From Roseivivax halotolerans (GTDB lineage: Bacteria > Pseudomonadota > Alphaproteobacteria > Rhodobacterales > Rhodobacteraceae): a stretch of DNA of 64,000 nucleotides. The notes under the pieces were generated by a model that did no database searches, had not been told where the DNA came from, and saw nothing but the letters and a program-made list of their open reading frames with translations. Location: positions 1-64,000 of the forward strand of contig NZ_FOXV01000004.1 of NCBI RefSeq assembly GCF_900115815.1, written 5' to 3'. Positions 56,064-64,000 of the stretch are shown in pieces. Each line of letters opens with the position of its first letter. Positions within the stretch are counted from its first letter, which is position 1. The translations under genes were made by a program, and so were the position numbers.

Positions 56064-56756
56064 ATGCTGAAGCTCACCCCGATCATTTTCGCGATTCTCT
56101 ACGCGCTGGCGATGTACCGATTTTCCGCCTGGCGGACGGGCAAGGAGCTCGACGAGAAGTCGACCGAGCTCGCCGATCCGGGATTGCGCGACATCCTTGG
56201 CAAGCTCGCCCGCGCGCTCGATGTGCCGCGCATCAAGGTTCATATCTACGAGATCGACCCGGTGAACGGGCTCGCCGCGCCCGATGGGCGCATCTTCATC
56301 ACCCGCGGCTTTTACCGGAAATACCGCTCTGGCGAGGTGTCGGGAGAAGAGCTGGCCTCGGTCATCGCCCATGAGCTCGGACACGTTGCGCTTGGCCATT
56401 CCAAGCGGCGCATGATCGACTTCTCGGGGCAGAACGCGATCCGTGCGGCACTTGCGATGGTGCTGGGTCGGATCATTCCCGGCATCGGTGTCTGGATCGC
56501 CAATGCCTTGACGTCCCTCCTGGCCGCACGGCTGTCGCGCGGGGACGAGTTCGAGGCCGACGCCTATGCAGCGGCGCTTCTGACGAAGGCCGGAATCGGT
56601 GTCGGCCCGCAGAAATCCCTCTTCAAGAAGCTCGAAGCATTGACCGGCGCTCGTGCGGGCGCGGTGCCCGCATGGCTCATGAGCCACCCCAAGACCGAAG
56701 AGCGCGTGGCCGCGCTCGAGGCGCTCGAGGCGCGCTGGCAGACCGTGGAGGGGTGA
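56064..56756 (+). CDS. M48 family zinc metallopeptidase, membrane-anchored
   Basis: A 230-residue M48 peptidase (HtpX/Ste24-like). A single N-terminal membrane helix (LTPIIFAILYALAMY) is followed by the catalytic domain with HELGH at residues 103-107 and the third-ligand glutamate in DEFEADAYA near 158. The middle stretch around 133-152 (RIIPGIGVWIANALTSLLAA) may be a second membrane-associated helix. Substrates are probably damaged membrane proteins. It begins 32 bp after the OsmC terminator and converges with the AlkC-like gene. Confidence 0.9.
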   Translation: MLKLTPIIFAILYALAMYRFSAWRTGKELDEKSTELADPGLRDILGKLARALDVPRIKVHIYEIDPVNGLAAPDGRIFITRGFYRKYRSGEVSGEELASVIAHELGHVALGHSKRRMIDFSGQNAIRAALAMVLGRIIPGIGVWIANALTSLLAARLSRGDEFEADAYAAALLTKAGIGVGPQKSLFKKLEALTGARAGAVPAWLMSHPKTEERVAALEALEARWQTVEG

Positions 56757-56767
56757 CGGGCCGCGGC

Positions 56768-57937
56768 TCAGACCACGTCGAAAAACGCTTCGGCGAGGTC
56801 GCGTCCGTTCACCTGCAGGATGAGCACATGCGGTCCGGGATGCCAGGTGAAGGTTGTTGCCGCTGCCTTGATCGGGTGCCGTTTCGAGAGCGTGAGGGGC
56901 GCGCCCGGAACGGCGCGGCCCGTGCCCAACTTGAAGACCTTCTCACCGGGACGGCCGGAGGGCCGATGGAAGCGTATGCGGTAATCGACAACAAGGCGGG
57001 TCTCGGATGCAGCGGAGATCTCCGCCGCGATCTGCAGCGCCTCGCCGATCCGGGCCGTCGGCGACACGTCGAGATCGATCTCGAGTGCCGCCTCGGGGTC
57101 ATATCCGAGCAGCTTGAGGGCTTGTGGCTCGCAGCGCTTGACCGCCGTGCGAAGCGCGTGGCGTGTTATCCAGTCGAGCTCGCCCGCGCCCTGCCGCCCT
57201 TCCGCGCGCCAGGCCTCAAGACGCAAAACCACGGTGGCTAGATCCGATTTTGTCAGATCATTCAGGTGGTTGGCCACTGAGCGCGTGACATACCGCGTTG
57301 GATCGGCGTGCAGCATGTCTAGAAGCGGCAGCGCGCGATCCGGGGCCAGCGTTATGTTCTGCGCCCAAGGCAGGCGTGGCCGCGTTCCTTCAGAGACGAG
57401 GCGACGGACGTGGTAGTTGGGATCGCCCGCCCAGCCCTCGAGCCGCGCGAGGGTCATTTCCGGCCAGCGGTCGAGGAAAGGCCGGATGTAATATTCCATC
57501 GAGAAGCGCTGGGTCGCGGCATGGAGAAGATCGAGCGCGCGATCGGGATGCATCTCGAGACCGTGGCGCACCGCCAGAACGCCCGGCACCGCATGGATGA
57601 AGCGACCGAAATCGTCGTCCCGGCGCGTCGAATCGAGTGGCGGCGGCATCGCATCCTCGAGCGCGTCGGCCAGGGCGGGAAAGTCGCGCGGAAGCTGTGC
57701 CTCGAGACAGGTGGCGATCCAGTCGATCCGCTGCATGAGACTACGTTCGGCAAGGCCCCTCACCGCCTCCGTCTCGAAGGCGGCCCGGTCGAACCCCGGC
57801 AGATGCGCATGCTCAGAACCCAGAACCGCAACGGTTTCTGCATTGAACAACTGGTCGGCGAGCGAGGTGCCAGCCCCGCCCCCTGCCCCGTCCGGCCCGC
57901 GCGCCAAATCAGAGCGTCGCGTTGATGCCGCCGCCAT
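56768..57937 (-). CDS. DNA alkylation repair protein, AlkC-like HEAT glycosylase
   Basis: A protein of about 389 residues built mainly from HEAT-like helices (residues about 35-270, with PLLDMLHADPTRYVTRSVANHLNDLTKSD) and ending in a beta-rich, probably Ig-like domain of about 110 residues. This combination matches AlkC-type DNA glycosylases, which remove N-alkylated bases by hydrolysis, rather than the plain HEAT-only AlkD. The start is uncertain; ATG 57937 was chosen, giving a 29-bp overlap with the SDR gene upstream. No adaptation-response partner genes lie nearby. Confidence 0.72.
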   Translation of the reverse strand: MAAASTRRSDLARGPDGAGGGAGTSLADQLFNAETVAVLGSEHAHLPGFDRAAFETEAVRGLAERSLMQRIDWIATCLEAQLPRDFPALADALEDAMPPPLDSTRRDDDFGRFIHAVPGVLAVRHGLEMHPDRALDLLHAATQRFSMEYYIRPFLDRWPEMTLARLEGWAGDPNYHVRRLVSEGTRPRLPWAQNITLAPDRALPLLDMLHADPTRYVTRSVANHLNDLTKSDLATVVLRLEAWRAEGRQGAGELDWITRHALRTAVKRCEPQALKLLGYDPEAALEIDLDVSPTARIGEALQIAAEISAASETRLVVDYRIRFHRPSGRPGEKVFKLGTGRAVPGAPLTLSKRHPIKAAATTFTWHPGPHVLILQVNGRDLAEAFFDVV

Positions 57938-58688
57938 CGGCGAGGATGTTCTGCCCCACGATGTATCCGGCATGCTGCGAGCACAGGAACGCGCAGGTGC
58001 GCCCGAACTCCGCCGCGGTCCCGTAGCGCCGCACCGGAATGGTCTTGAACTTGGCGGCGCGCACGTCCTCTAGGCTGGTGCCTTGCGTGTCCGCCGCGGC
58101 GCGGTCGAGCGCGTCGATCCGGTCGGTGTCATGCGCGCCCGGCAGAAGGTTGTTGATCGTCACGCCATGCTGGGCGACCTGTCGCGAGGTGCCCGCGACG
58201 AAGCCGGTGAGCCCGGCCCGCGCCGAGTTCGAGAGTCCCAGCGCCGGGATCGGTGCCTTGACCGATTGCGAGGTGATGTTGACGACGCGGCCCCAGCCCT
58301 TCTCCATCATGCCTGGCAGCATGGCTTGCATCAGCGCGATGGGGGTCAGCATGTTCGCCTCCAGCGCGGCGATGAAATCGTCCCGGCTCCAGTCCGACCA
58401 GACACCCGGCGGGGGGCCGCCTGCATTGGTCACGAGGATGTCGACCTGTCCTGCCGCCTCGAGGACGGCGGCGCGACCCTCCTCGGAGACGATGTCGGCG
58501 GCCAGCACTGTCACCTCGACCCCGTGCGCGTCGCGGATTGCCTGCGCTGTTGCCGAAAGCGCCTCTTCGCCTCGCGCGTTCAGTACAAGGTCGACGCCCG
58601 CTTCGGCCAGCGCTTCGGCGCAGCCTCGCCCGAGACCTTTCGACGATGCCGTTACCAGTGCCCTTTTGCCAGAGATGCCCAGATCCAT
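57909..58688 (-). CDS. SDR family oxidoreductase, atypical active site
   Basis: A 259-residue short-chain dehydrogenase/reductase. The cofactor loop is SSKGLGRG at residues 15-22 and the NAGG motif replaces NNAG at 88-91. The catalytic serine is S140, but the positions of the canonical tyrosine and lysine (S+13 and +17) are S153 and R157. The same SN..R pattern occurs in a subgroup of bacterial SDRs, so it is not random damage. Activity and substrate are unknown. An AAAGGAC ribosome site precedes ATG 58688; it overlaps the start of the alkylation repair gene. Confidence 0.88.
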   Translation of the reverse strand: MDLGISGKRALVTASSKGLGRGCAEALAEAGVDLVLNARGEEALSATAQAIRDAHGVEVTVLAADIVSEEGRAAVLEAAGQVDILVTNAGGPPPGVWSDWSRDDFIAALEANMLTPIALMQAMLPGMMEKGWGRVVNITSQSVKAPIPALGLSNSARAGLTGFVAGTSRQVAQHGVTINNLLPGAHDTDRIDALDRAAADTQGTSLEDVRAAKFKTIPVRRYGTAAEFGRTCAFLCSQHAGYIVGQNILADGGGINATL

Positions 58689-58823
58689 GTCCTGTCCTTT
58701 TCTTGTTGCCGATACGTCGATAAAAGACCCGCATACCGGCCCTTTGATGACATATTTGATCACGAATTATGGGGGCAGAGTGACCTGTTTCGCGCCCGAG
58801 CGCGAGTAGAGAGAGTGCCCCTG

Positions 58824-59840
58824 ATGCCGAAACCCGGCTCCGCGAGGTCCGCCCAGTCCCTGTCCGTCTTCCGGGCAGAGCATTTTCGCGTCGTGAATGG
58901 CGCGAATCTGGGGGATCCGGTCGGCTTTGCGGGCGAGATCGAACTCGACGATATCTACCGACTGTCGCCCGTGGCGCATGAGGTCACATTGCGTGTCGTG
59001 CCGCATCCCGATCGCCCGTTCTCGGTCGCACCGGGCACCGAGGTCGGCGAGCCGGGCGCCGCCCTACACCTCGATTGCGCGCTGACGCTGATGTCGGGCG
59101 ATGGCGAGACGACAGAGGCGATCGTGCTCGTTGAAACCGATGACGAGGGCGATGTCGCGGACACCTATCTTCTACCCCTCGCGCCGATCACGCCCAAGCG
59201 GGACTACGCGCTCGTGGGGGTTGATACCGAGAACGCGCTGTCGAGCTTTGCCCAGCAGGCTTGCGTGTCGTTCACGCGCGGCACACTCATCGCGCTTGCC
59301 ACCGGAGAGCAGCGCGCGGTCGAAGATCTGAAGGTCGGCGACAAGGTTCTGACCCGCGATGACGGCCCGCAGCCAATCCGCTGGATCGGGCAGCGCACCA
59401 CACGCGCGGTGGGCGGCTTTGCGCCGGTGGAGATCAAGGCGGGTGTTCTCAACAATCTCAACGATCTGGTCGTCAGTCCCGATCACAGGCTCTTCATCTA
59501 CCAGCGCAGCGACGAGCTTGGCGCGGGACGCTCCGAGCTTCTGGTCCGCGCGCGGCACCTCGTGAACGGGGAGACGATCCGCCAACTGTCGGGAGGCTTC
59601 GTCGATTATTTCCAGATGCTCTTCGATCAGCATCAGATCATCTTCGCGGAAGGTATAGCCGCTGAATCCATGCTCGTGGACGAGCGGACCGCCGCCATTC
59701 TGCCGGGCGAGCTCGGCGATCGATTGTCGGCGCTGCTGCCGGATCACGAGGAAAGCTCGCACAGCGCCCTCGAGGTTGCGGAGGATCTTTTGAAACGAGC
59801 GGATGCGATATCCGCCTTGCGAAAATCGTCGAGCGGATAA
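58824..59840 (+). CDS. Hint-domain protein (hedgehog/intein-type module)
   Basis: A 338-residue protein with a beta-rich N-terminal region (about 1-146) and a Hint domain beginning at C147 (CVSFTRGTLIAL), followed by VEDLKVGDKVLTRDDGPQPIRWIG and the block SPDHRLFI near 220. Bacterial Hint modules of this kind self-cleave or form protein splices through the N-terminal cysteine. The helical C-terminal tail (about 300-338) could be a released product or a partner-binding part. No signal peptide is evident. It is divergent from the SDR gene. Confidence 0.85.
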   Translation: MPKPGSARSAQSLSVFRAEHFRVVNGANLGDPVGFAGEIELDDIYRLSPVAHEVTLRVVPHPDRPFSVAPGTEVGEPGAALHLDCALTLMSGDGETTEAIVLVETDDEGDVADTYLLPLAPITPKRDYALVGVDTENALSSFAQQACVSFTRGTLIALATGEQRAVEDLKVGDKVLTRDDGPQPIRWIGQRTTRAVGGFAPVEIKAGVLNNLNDLVVSPDHRLFIYQRSDELGAGRSELLVRARHLVNGETIRQLSGGFVDYFQMLFDQHQIIFAEGIAAESMLVDERTAAILPGELGDRLSALLPDHEESSHSALEVAEDLLKRADAISALRKSSSG

Positions 59841-59936
59841 GGCTTTCGGGCGGTTTGATCTGCGGATTCGCGTAACGCTTTGAATAAACGCAACGCGCGG
59901 AAAATAATTGCCGCCGCGCGCGCGCATTTTCGCAAA

Positions 59937-60311
59937 TCAGTCCATCTTATAGAAGAACTCTTCCCGCACGATTTTTCCGTTGGCGACGTGATAGACGCCG
60001 ACCTCCTCCATCTCGGTGGTCTCGCCGCTGTTCTTGTCGCGCACCTTCATTGCGAAATGTACCGCGAACCGGTCCTCGCCATGCGGGAACGGACCAGAGA
60101 TCGTGCCATCCAGCAGCTCCATGTTCTCGTTCCACCAGGCGTGTTTGCCCTTGATGCCTTCAAGGCCGTGCGTCTCTCGGCTCTCCGCGCCGGGCATGCA
60201 GACAGCTTCGACCGACACCGCATCCTGCGCATACAGCGTGTCGAGATTGGCCGTATCGCTGCCGTCACGGCAGCCGGCCACGAGCTTTTCCGCCAATTCC
60301 AACAATTTCAT
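59937..60311 (-). CDS. SnoaL-like/NTF2-fold protein
   Basis: A 124-residue single NTF2-like domain protein (SnoaL-like): DTLYAQDAVSVEAV, ETHGLEGIKGKHAWWNENMEL and HFAMKVRDKNSGETTEMEEV follow the cone-shaped fold pattern. Such proteins bind small molecules; no catalytic residue is recognised. ATG 60311 starts MKLLELAEKLVAGC. The gene is isolated between the Hint gene (convergent) and DUF7218. Confidence 0.85.
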   Translation of the reverse strand: MKLLELAEKLVAGCRDGSDTANLDTLYAQDAVSVEAVCMPGAESRETHGLEGIKGKHAWWNENMELLDGTISGPFPHGEDRFAVHFAMKVRDKNSGETTEMEEVGVYHVANGKIVREEFFYKMD

Positions 60312-60385
60312 CGCAGTATTCCTGAACTTTGTTCACCTAATGTTCTCACCATAGCGTGAGCGCGGCGATTCGGGAACGGAAATCG

Positions 60386-60643
60386 TCAATGCTGCCGCAG
60401 CGCCTCGATCAGCTCGTCCTTGGTCATGTCCGAACGGCCCTCGATGCCGATCTCCTGCGCGCGCTCGTAAAGCTCGTCCTTGCTCCACTCCTCGTAAGGG
60501 GGTTGCTTGCCACCTTTCTTCGAGGGGGACATGTCGTCATTGGCCTTGGCATTGGCGATCCGCGCCGCCTTTTCCTTGGACATGCCCTCGTCGCGCAAAT
60601 CCTCGTACAGCTTCTCGTTCTTGATGCTCGGGCGGTCGGCCAT
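60386..60643 (-). CDS. DUF7218 protein with SAP/Rho-N-like helix
   Basis: An 85-residue, very hydrophilic protein. It has an N-terminal [20 protein letters not shown] helical segment, a central lysine-rich linker ([15 protein letters not shown]) and a C-terminal [18 protein letters not shown]...KDELIEAL segment resembling the SAP/Rho N-terminal helix pair that binds nucleic acid. It is divergent from prfC. The role may be in stress or nucleic-acid binding; no experiment is known to me. Confidence 0.82.
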   Translation of the reverse strand: MADRPSIKNEKLYEDLRDEGMSKEKAARIANAKANDDMSPSKKGGKQPPYEEWSKDELYERAQEIGIEGRSDMTKDELIEALRQH

Positions 60644-60752
60644 GATCGTCTCCTGCGGGTCCGGGTGACAAACATCCCTGCCGCTCTCTCGGTTCCCGCG
60701 CCGCGCGATGCACCGATTGCGGCGGCCCCGCGCCCGGACTATATCGCGCGTC

Positions 60753-62360
60753 ATGCTCGATGTGCCCACGAACCGCCCCGACCTGCCGCCCGAAATCGCG
60801 CGGCGCCGCACCTTTGCGATCATCTCGCATCCCGATGCGGGCAAGACCACGCTGACCGAGAAGTTTCTGCTCTTCGGCGGCGCGATCCAGATGGCAGGGC
60901 AAGTGCGCGCCAAGGGCGAGGCGAGACGCACGCGGTCCGATTACATGCAGATGGAGAAGGACCGCGGGATCTCGGTCTCGGCCTCCGCCATGTCCTTCGA
61001 CTACCACAATTTTCGCTACAATCTCGTGGACACGCCCGGCCATTCGGATTTCTCGGAAGACACCTACCGCACGCTGACCGCCGTGGACGCGGCGATCATG
61101 GTGATCGACGGCGCGAAGGGCGTTGAAAGCCAGACGCAGAAGCTTTTTGAAGTTTGCCGCCTGCGCGATCTTCCGATCCTGACCTTTTGCAACAAGATGG
61201 ACCGGGAGAGCCGGGATACGTTCGAGATCATCGACGAGATCCAGGAGAACCTCGCGATCGACGTGGCCCCGGCCAGCTGGCCCATCGGCATGGGGCGCGA
61301 TTTCCTCGGTGCCTACGACATGCTCAACGACCGGCTCGAGCTCATGGACCGCGCCGACCGCAACCGCGTCGCCGAGAGCATCGAGCTCAAGGGACTGAAC
61401 GATCCCGAGCTTGAAAACCACATTCCGGCGGAGCGGCTCGCGCAGCTGCGCGAGGAGATCGAGATGGCGCGCGAGCTGCTGCCGACACTCGACGCGCAAG
61501 CCGTGGCCGAGGGTCACATGACACCGATCTGGTTCGGCTCCGCGATCAATTCCTTCGGCGTGAAGGAGCTGATGGACGGGATCGGCCGGCTCGCGCCAGA
61601 GCCGCAGCCCACCTCCGCAGAGCCGCGCCAGATCGCGCCCGAGGAAAAGAAGGTCACAGGCTTCGTCTTCAAGGTGCAGGCCAATATGGACCCCAAGCAC
61701 CGCGACCGGGTCGCCTTCGTGCGCCTGTCCTCGGGGCATTTCGAGCGCGGAATGAAGCTCACCCACGTCCGCTCCAAGAAACCGATGACGATCTCGGCCC
61801 CGGTCCTGTTCCTCGCCTCCGACCGCGAGCTGGCCGAGGAGGCCTGGGCGGGGGACATCATCGGCATTCCGAACCACGGGCAACTCAGGATCGGCGACAC
61901 GCTGACCGAGGGCGAGGCGCTCAAGGTCACGGGCATTCCTTCCTTCGCGCCGGAGCTTCTGCAATCCTGCCGCGCGGGCGATCCGATGAAGGCCAAGCAC
62001 CTTGAGAAGGCGCTGATGCAATTCGCAGAGGAAGGCGCCGCCAAGGTCTTCAAGCCGAATATCGGCTCGGGCTTCATCGTCGGCGTCGTGGGCCAGCTTC
62101 AGTTCGAAGTTCTGGGCAGCCGGATCGAGCTGGAATACGGCCTGCCCGTCCGCTTCGAGCCCTCGCAATTCACGTCAGCGCGCTGGGTGCATGGCGACAA
62201 GCAGGCCGTGGACAAGTTCGTCAACGCCAACAAGCAGCATATCGCGACCGACAATGACGGCGATCTGGTATACCTCACGCGCCTGCAATGGGACATCGAC
62301 CGGATCGTGCGCGACTATCCCGACGTGACGCTTTCCGCGACGAAGGAGATGATGGTCTGA
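60753..62360 (+). CDS. prfC: Peptide chain release factor 3
   Basis: RF3 is the GTPase that frees RF1/RF2 from terminated ribosomes. The 535-residue protein has G1 SHPDAGKTT near residue 27, the switch-I segment DRGISVSASAMSF near 73, G3 DTPGH near 92 and G4 NKMD near 146, followed by domains II and III. Length and order fit RF3 and not EF-G. ATG 60753 was taken; an upstream in-frame start would extend into a basic low-quality segment. It is followed by a glycosyltransferase gene 70 bp downstream. Confidence 0.96.
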   Translation: MLDVPTNRPDLPPEIARRRTFAIISHPDAGKTTLTEKFLLFGGAIQMAGQVRAKGEARRTRSDYMQMEKDRGISVSASAMSFDYHNFRYNLVDTPGHSDFSEDTYRTLTAVDAAIMVIDGAKGVESQTQKLFEVCRLRDLPILTFCNKMDRESRDTFEIIDEIQENLAIDVAPASWPIGMGRDFLGAYDMLNDRLELMDRADRNRVAESIELKGLNDPELENHIPAERLAQLREEIEMARELLPTLDAQAVAEGHMTPIWFGSAINSFGVKELMDGIGRLAPEPQPTSAEPRQIAPEEKKVTGFVFKVQANMDPKHRDRVAFVRLSSGHFERGMKLTHVRSKKPMTISAPVLFLASDRELAEEAWAGDIIGIPNHGQLRIGDTLTEGEALKVTGIPSFAPELLQSCRAGDPMKAKHLEKALMQFAEEGAAKVFKPNIGSGFIVGVVGQLQFEVLGSRIELEYGLPVRFEPSQFTSARWVHGDKQAVDKFVNANKQHIATDNDGDLVYLTRLQWDIDRIVRDYPDVTLSATKEMMV

Positions 62361-62430
62361 GCGCTTCGCGTCACGACCATTCCGCCGTTTGGCCTTGTTC
62401 GGGCCGATTTGCTGCGCCACGCTCTTCGCG

Positions 62431-64000
62431 ATGAGCAAAGACACGGGCAAACGCCCCGCCTATCCCGGCGGGATCGACGCCGTGCTGACCCAGATGGAGG
62501 GACGGCGCGACCCGATCACCTATGCTGAAGGCCAGGCGCTGCCGCCTGTCGACATCGACCTCGCACCGCTGAAGGCGACACGCATCAGCCCGCCAGCCGA
62601 GGATCCGTCAGAGGCCCCGCCTTTCCGCTCTGCCTACCATCGCAAACGGTTCGCGCTCCGGGAGGAATTCACCGGCGCCTCGGAACTGGCCTGCCTGCAC
62701 GGTCTCCTGATCGCGCATCTTCGCAAGCGATCCTGGCCGAACCATGCGCCTGCACTCTTCCGCCGGCTCTGGGCCGAAGAGGCGGAGTTCCTGCTCGCCG
62801 CGCTCGATCTGCGGTGGCAGGTTTCTGCGGTCACGACCTTCGGCGATCACGGTGCAACACCAGAGGAGCGCGCCAGCGGGCTTGCCCTGTCGACCCTGTT
62901 CGGCGCGATGAAGCTCTATGAGACCGAACGCCTCTATTCCGGGCGCAAGCCGGACGCGGCCTTCGCGTTGGATGACAAGGTGAAATCCAAGCTGCCGATG
63001 CAGATGGATTCCTATTCTATCCTGCATGGCGGGCTCGACGTGAACATGCTGGGGCGGCTCTGGCAGGAAGCCGAGGCCGCGCCGGTGATCCGGCCGCTCG
63101 CGCAGCATCTGATCGGCGCGCTGATCGACGACCCCGCTACGATCTTCCAGCGCCTCGCGACGATGAAGGCACGCAAACAGAAACGCGAGGACGGCGCCAA
63201 GCCCGAGAAGAAAAAGCCCGTGAACATGGCGCCAGTTCCAGCCCGCGCGGCCCGGCTGACAGCAGGCACGCTGCGCTGGGGGGTGGTCGCGACGATCAAG
63301 GCCGAAACCGAGGCCGCGCTGCGCTTTGCCGCGCATCACCTCGAACTCGGCGCGCACGCGATGCACATCTTCCTCGATGTCCCGCAGCCCGAAACCGCCG
63401 CCGCGCTGTCCCGCGATCCGCGTATCCGGGTGATCACCTGCGACACCGCCTATTGGGACGGGCTCGGCAAGCCGCGCATGGAGGCGCACCAGCTCCGCCA
63501 GGTCTGGAATGCCACGCGCACGCTTCAAACCGAGGCGGACCGGCTCGATTGGCTGGCGCATATCGACGTGGACGAGTTTCTGCTGCCGGACCGGCCCATT
63601 GCCGAGATCCTCGCCGACGTGACGCCCTCGGCCGCGCTTGCACGGATAACGCCGGTCGAGGCGCTCGCTCCGGACGACGGCTCCCTGCCCTCGGCCTTCA
63701 AGCTCACCCATGCCGCGGCAGGCACCCGCAAAGCCGAGGTTCAGGACATCTATCCGACCTTCGGAATGCACCTCTATGGCGGTTTCCTCAGTCACACGAC
63801 GGGCAAGGTCTTTGCCCGCACCGGCATCCCCGAGACGCGGTTCGGTATCCATGCGCTCAAGCATCGCGGGGCGGAAGTGACGAACAAAGTCACGCTCAGC
63901 GACGTGATTCTGGCCCATCTACACGCCCCCGACTGGCAGACATTCCTGCGTCACCTCGATTTCCGGCGCACCCGCGGATCCTATGCCAAGCAAAGCGAGC
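62431..64000 (+). CDS. Glycosyltransferase family 2-like protein, 3' end beyond the window
   Basis: The frame from ATG 62431 is open to the window edge (523 codons seen) and begins MSKDTGKRPAYPGGIDAVLT. After an unusual N-terminal region of about 280 residues without a recognised domain comes a glycosyltransferase-like domain with WGVVATIKAE near residue 285 and the acidic HIDVDEFLLP at about 377, where GT2/GT92-like enzymes bind metal and sugar nucleotide. Similar Rhodobacterales proteins are annotated as glycosyltransferase family 2. Substrate is unknown. The stop lies outside the window. Confidence 0.75.
   Translation, partial: MSKDTGKRPAYPGGIDAVLTQMEGRRDPITYAEGQALPPVDIDLAPLKATRISPPAEDPSEAPPFRSAYHRKRFALREEFTGASELACLHGLLIAHLRKRSWPNHAPALFRRLWAEEAEFLLAALDLRWQVSAVTTFGDHGATPEERASGLALSTLFGAMKLYETERLYSGRKPDAAFALDDKVKSKLPMQMDSYSILHGGLDVNMLGRLWQEAEAAPVIRPLAQHLIGALIDDPATIFQRLATMKARKQKREDGAKPEKKKPVNMAPVPARAARLTAGTLRWGVVATIKAETEAALRFAAHHLELGAHAMHIFLDVPQPETAAALSRDPRIRVITCDTAYWDGLGKPRMEAHQLRQVWNATRTLQTEADRLDWLAHIDVDEFLLPDRPIAEILADVTPSAALARITPVEALAPDDGSLPSAFKLTHAAAGTRKAEVQDIYPTFGMHLYGGFLSHTTGKVFARTGIPETRFGIHALKHRGAEVTNKVTLSDVILAHLHAPDWQTFLRHLDFRRTRGSYAKQSE

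Overview
The window is a GC-rich bacterial chromosome segment that reads as an alphaproteobacterium of the Rhodobacterales (Roseobacter/Rhodobacter group). Signs of this are an aerobic-type cobaltochelatase subunit CobT, a DksA that has lost three of its four zinc ligands, a siroheme/sulfite-reduction operon carrying DUF2849 and DUF934, tandem DUF2484 genes in the cell-division cluster, and the order ftsW-murG-murC-murB-ddl-ftsQ-ftsA-ftsZ-lpxC-bamD-recN. This is core chromosome. I see no insertion sequence, phage, CRISPR array, tRNA or rRNA.

Layout. 1-3593: the str operon (rpsL-rpsG-fusA-tuf, minus strand) with a near-consensus sigma70 promoter and a long leader. 3704-9412: a glycosyltransferase, a DMT exporter, parE, a secreted von Willebrand A protein, a zincin-like lipoprotein and a CsbD stress protein. 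9507-11948: a tightly coupled module of DUF6494, the Fe-S carrier Mrp, a biotin/lipoate-ligase-fold protein and DUF6505. 12037-19164: a small secreted protein, a YmdB-like phosphodiesterase, cobT, an M24 aminopeptidase, DUF427 and a CLC transporter. 19237-33285: recN, bamD, lpxC and the murein/division (dcw) genes, all on the minus strand. 33418-38098: a peroxiredoxin-like protein, a double SnoaL protein, two alpha/beta hydrolases and an MFS carrier. 38236-46344: thrS, an Lrp-type regulator, then the assimilatory sulfate operon cysG-DUF2849-cysI-cysH-DUF934 and a ferredoxin-NADP reductase. 46474-50911: infC, a molybdopterin-binding protein with an XdhC-type partner, a flavin monooxygenase and dksA. 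51087-55452: a MoxR ATPase, then GNAT, DUF2927 lipoprotein, a small membrane protein and a CoxE-like VWA protein. 55538-64000: OsmC, an M48 peptidase, an AlkC-like glycosylase, an SDR, a Hint-domain protein, a SnoaL protein, DUF7218, prfC and a glycosyltransferase that runs off the end.

How the parts work together. The dcw block makes lipid II and the divisome; lpxC and bamD next to it tie in outer-membrane synthesis. The cys block reduces APS to sulfide, with siroheme from CysG, under a divergently encoded Lrp-family regulator. MoxR and VWA proteins usually act as AAA+/MIDAS pairs that mature other complexes; here the pair brackets an envelope lipoprotein and a membrane peptide, and is my best candidate for an undescribed envelope system. 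The Mrp module is the second candidate.

The clearest sequence-level observations are an AUA start codon for infC with a stable hairpin just upstream, a 14-bp perfect inverted repeat ending in a T-run directly before ftsW, and a 16-bp-arm stem in the lpxC leader that pairs fully only as RNA of the lpxC sense strand. Start codons were chosen by reading frame, visible Shine-Dalgarno sequences and family N-termini. No database search was possible.
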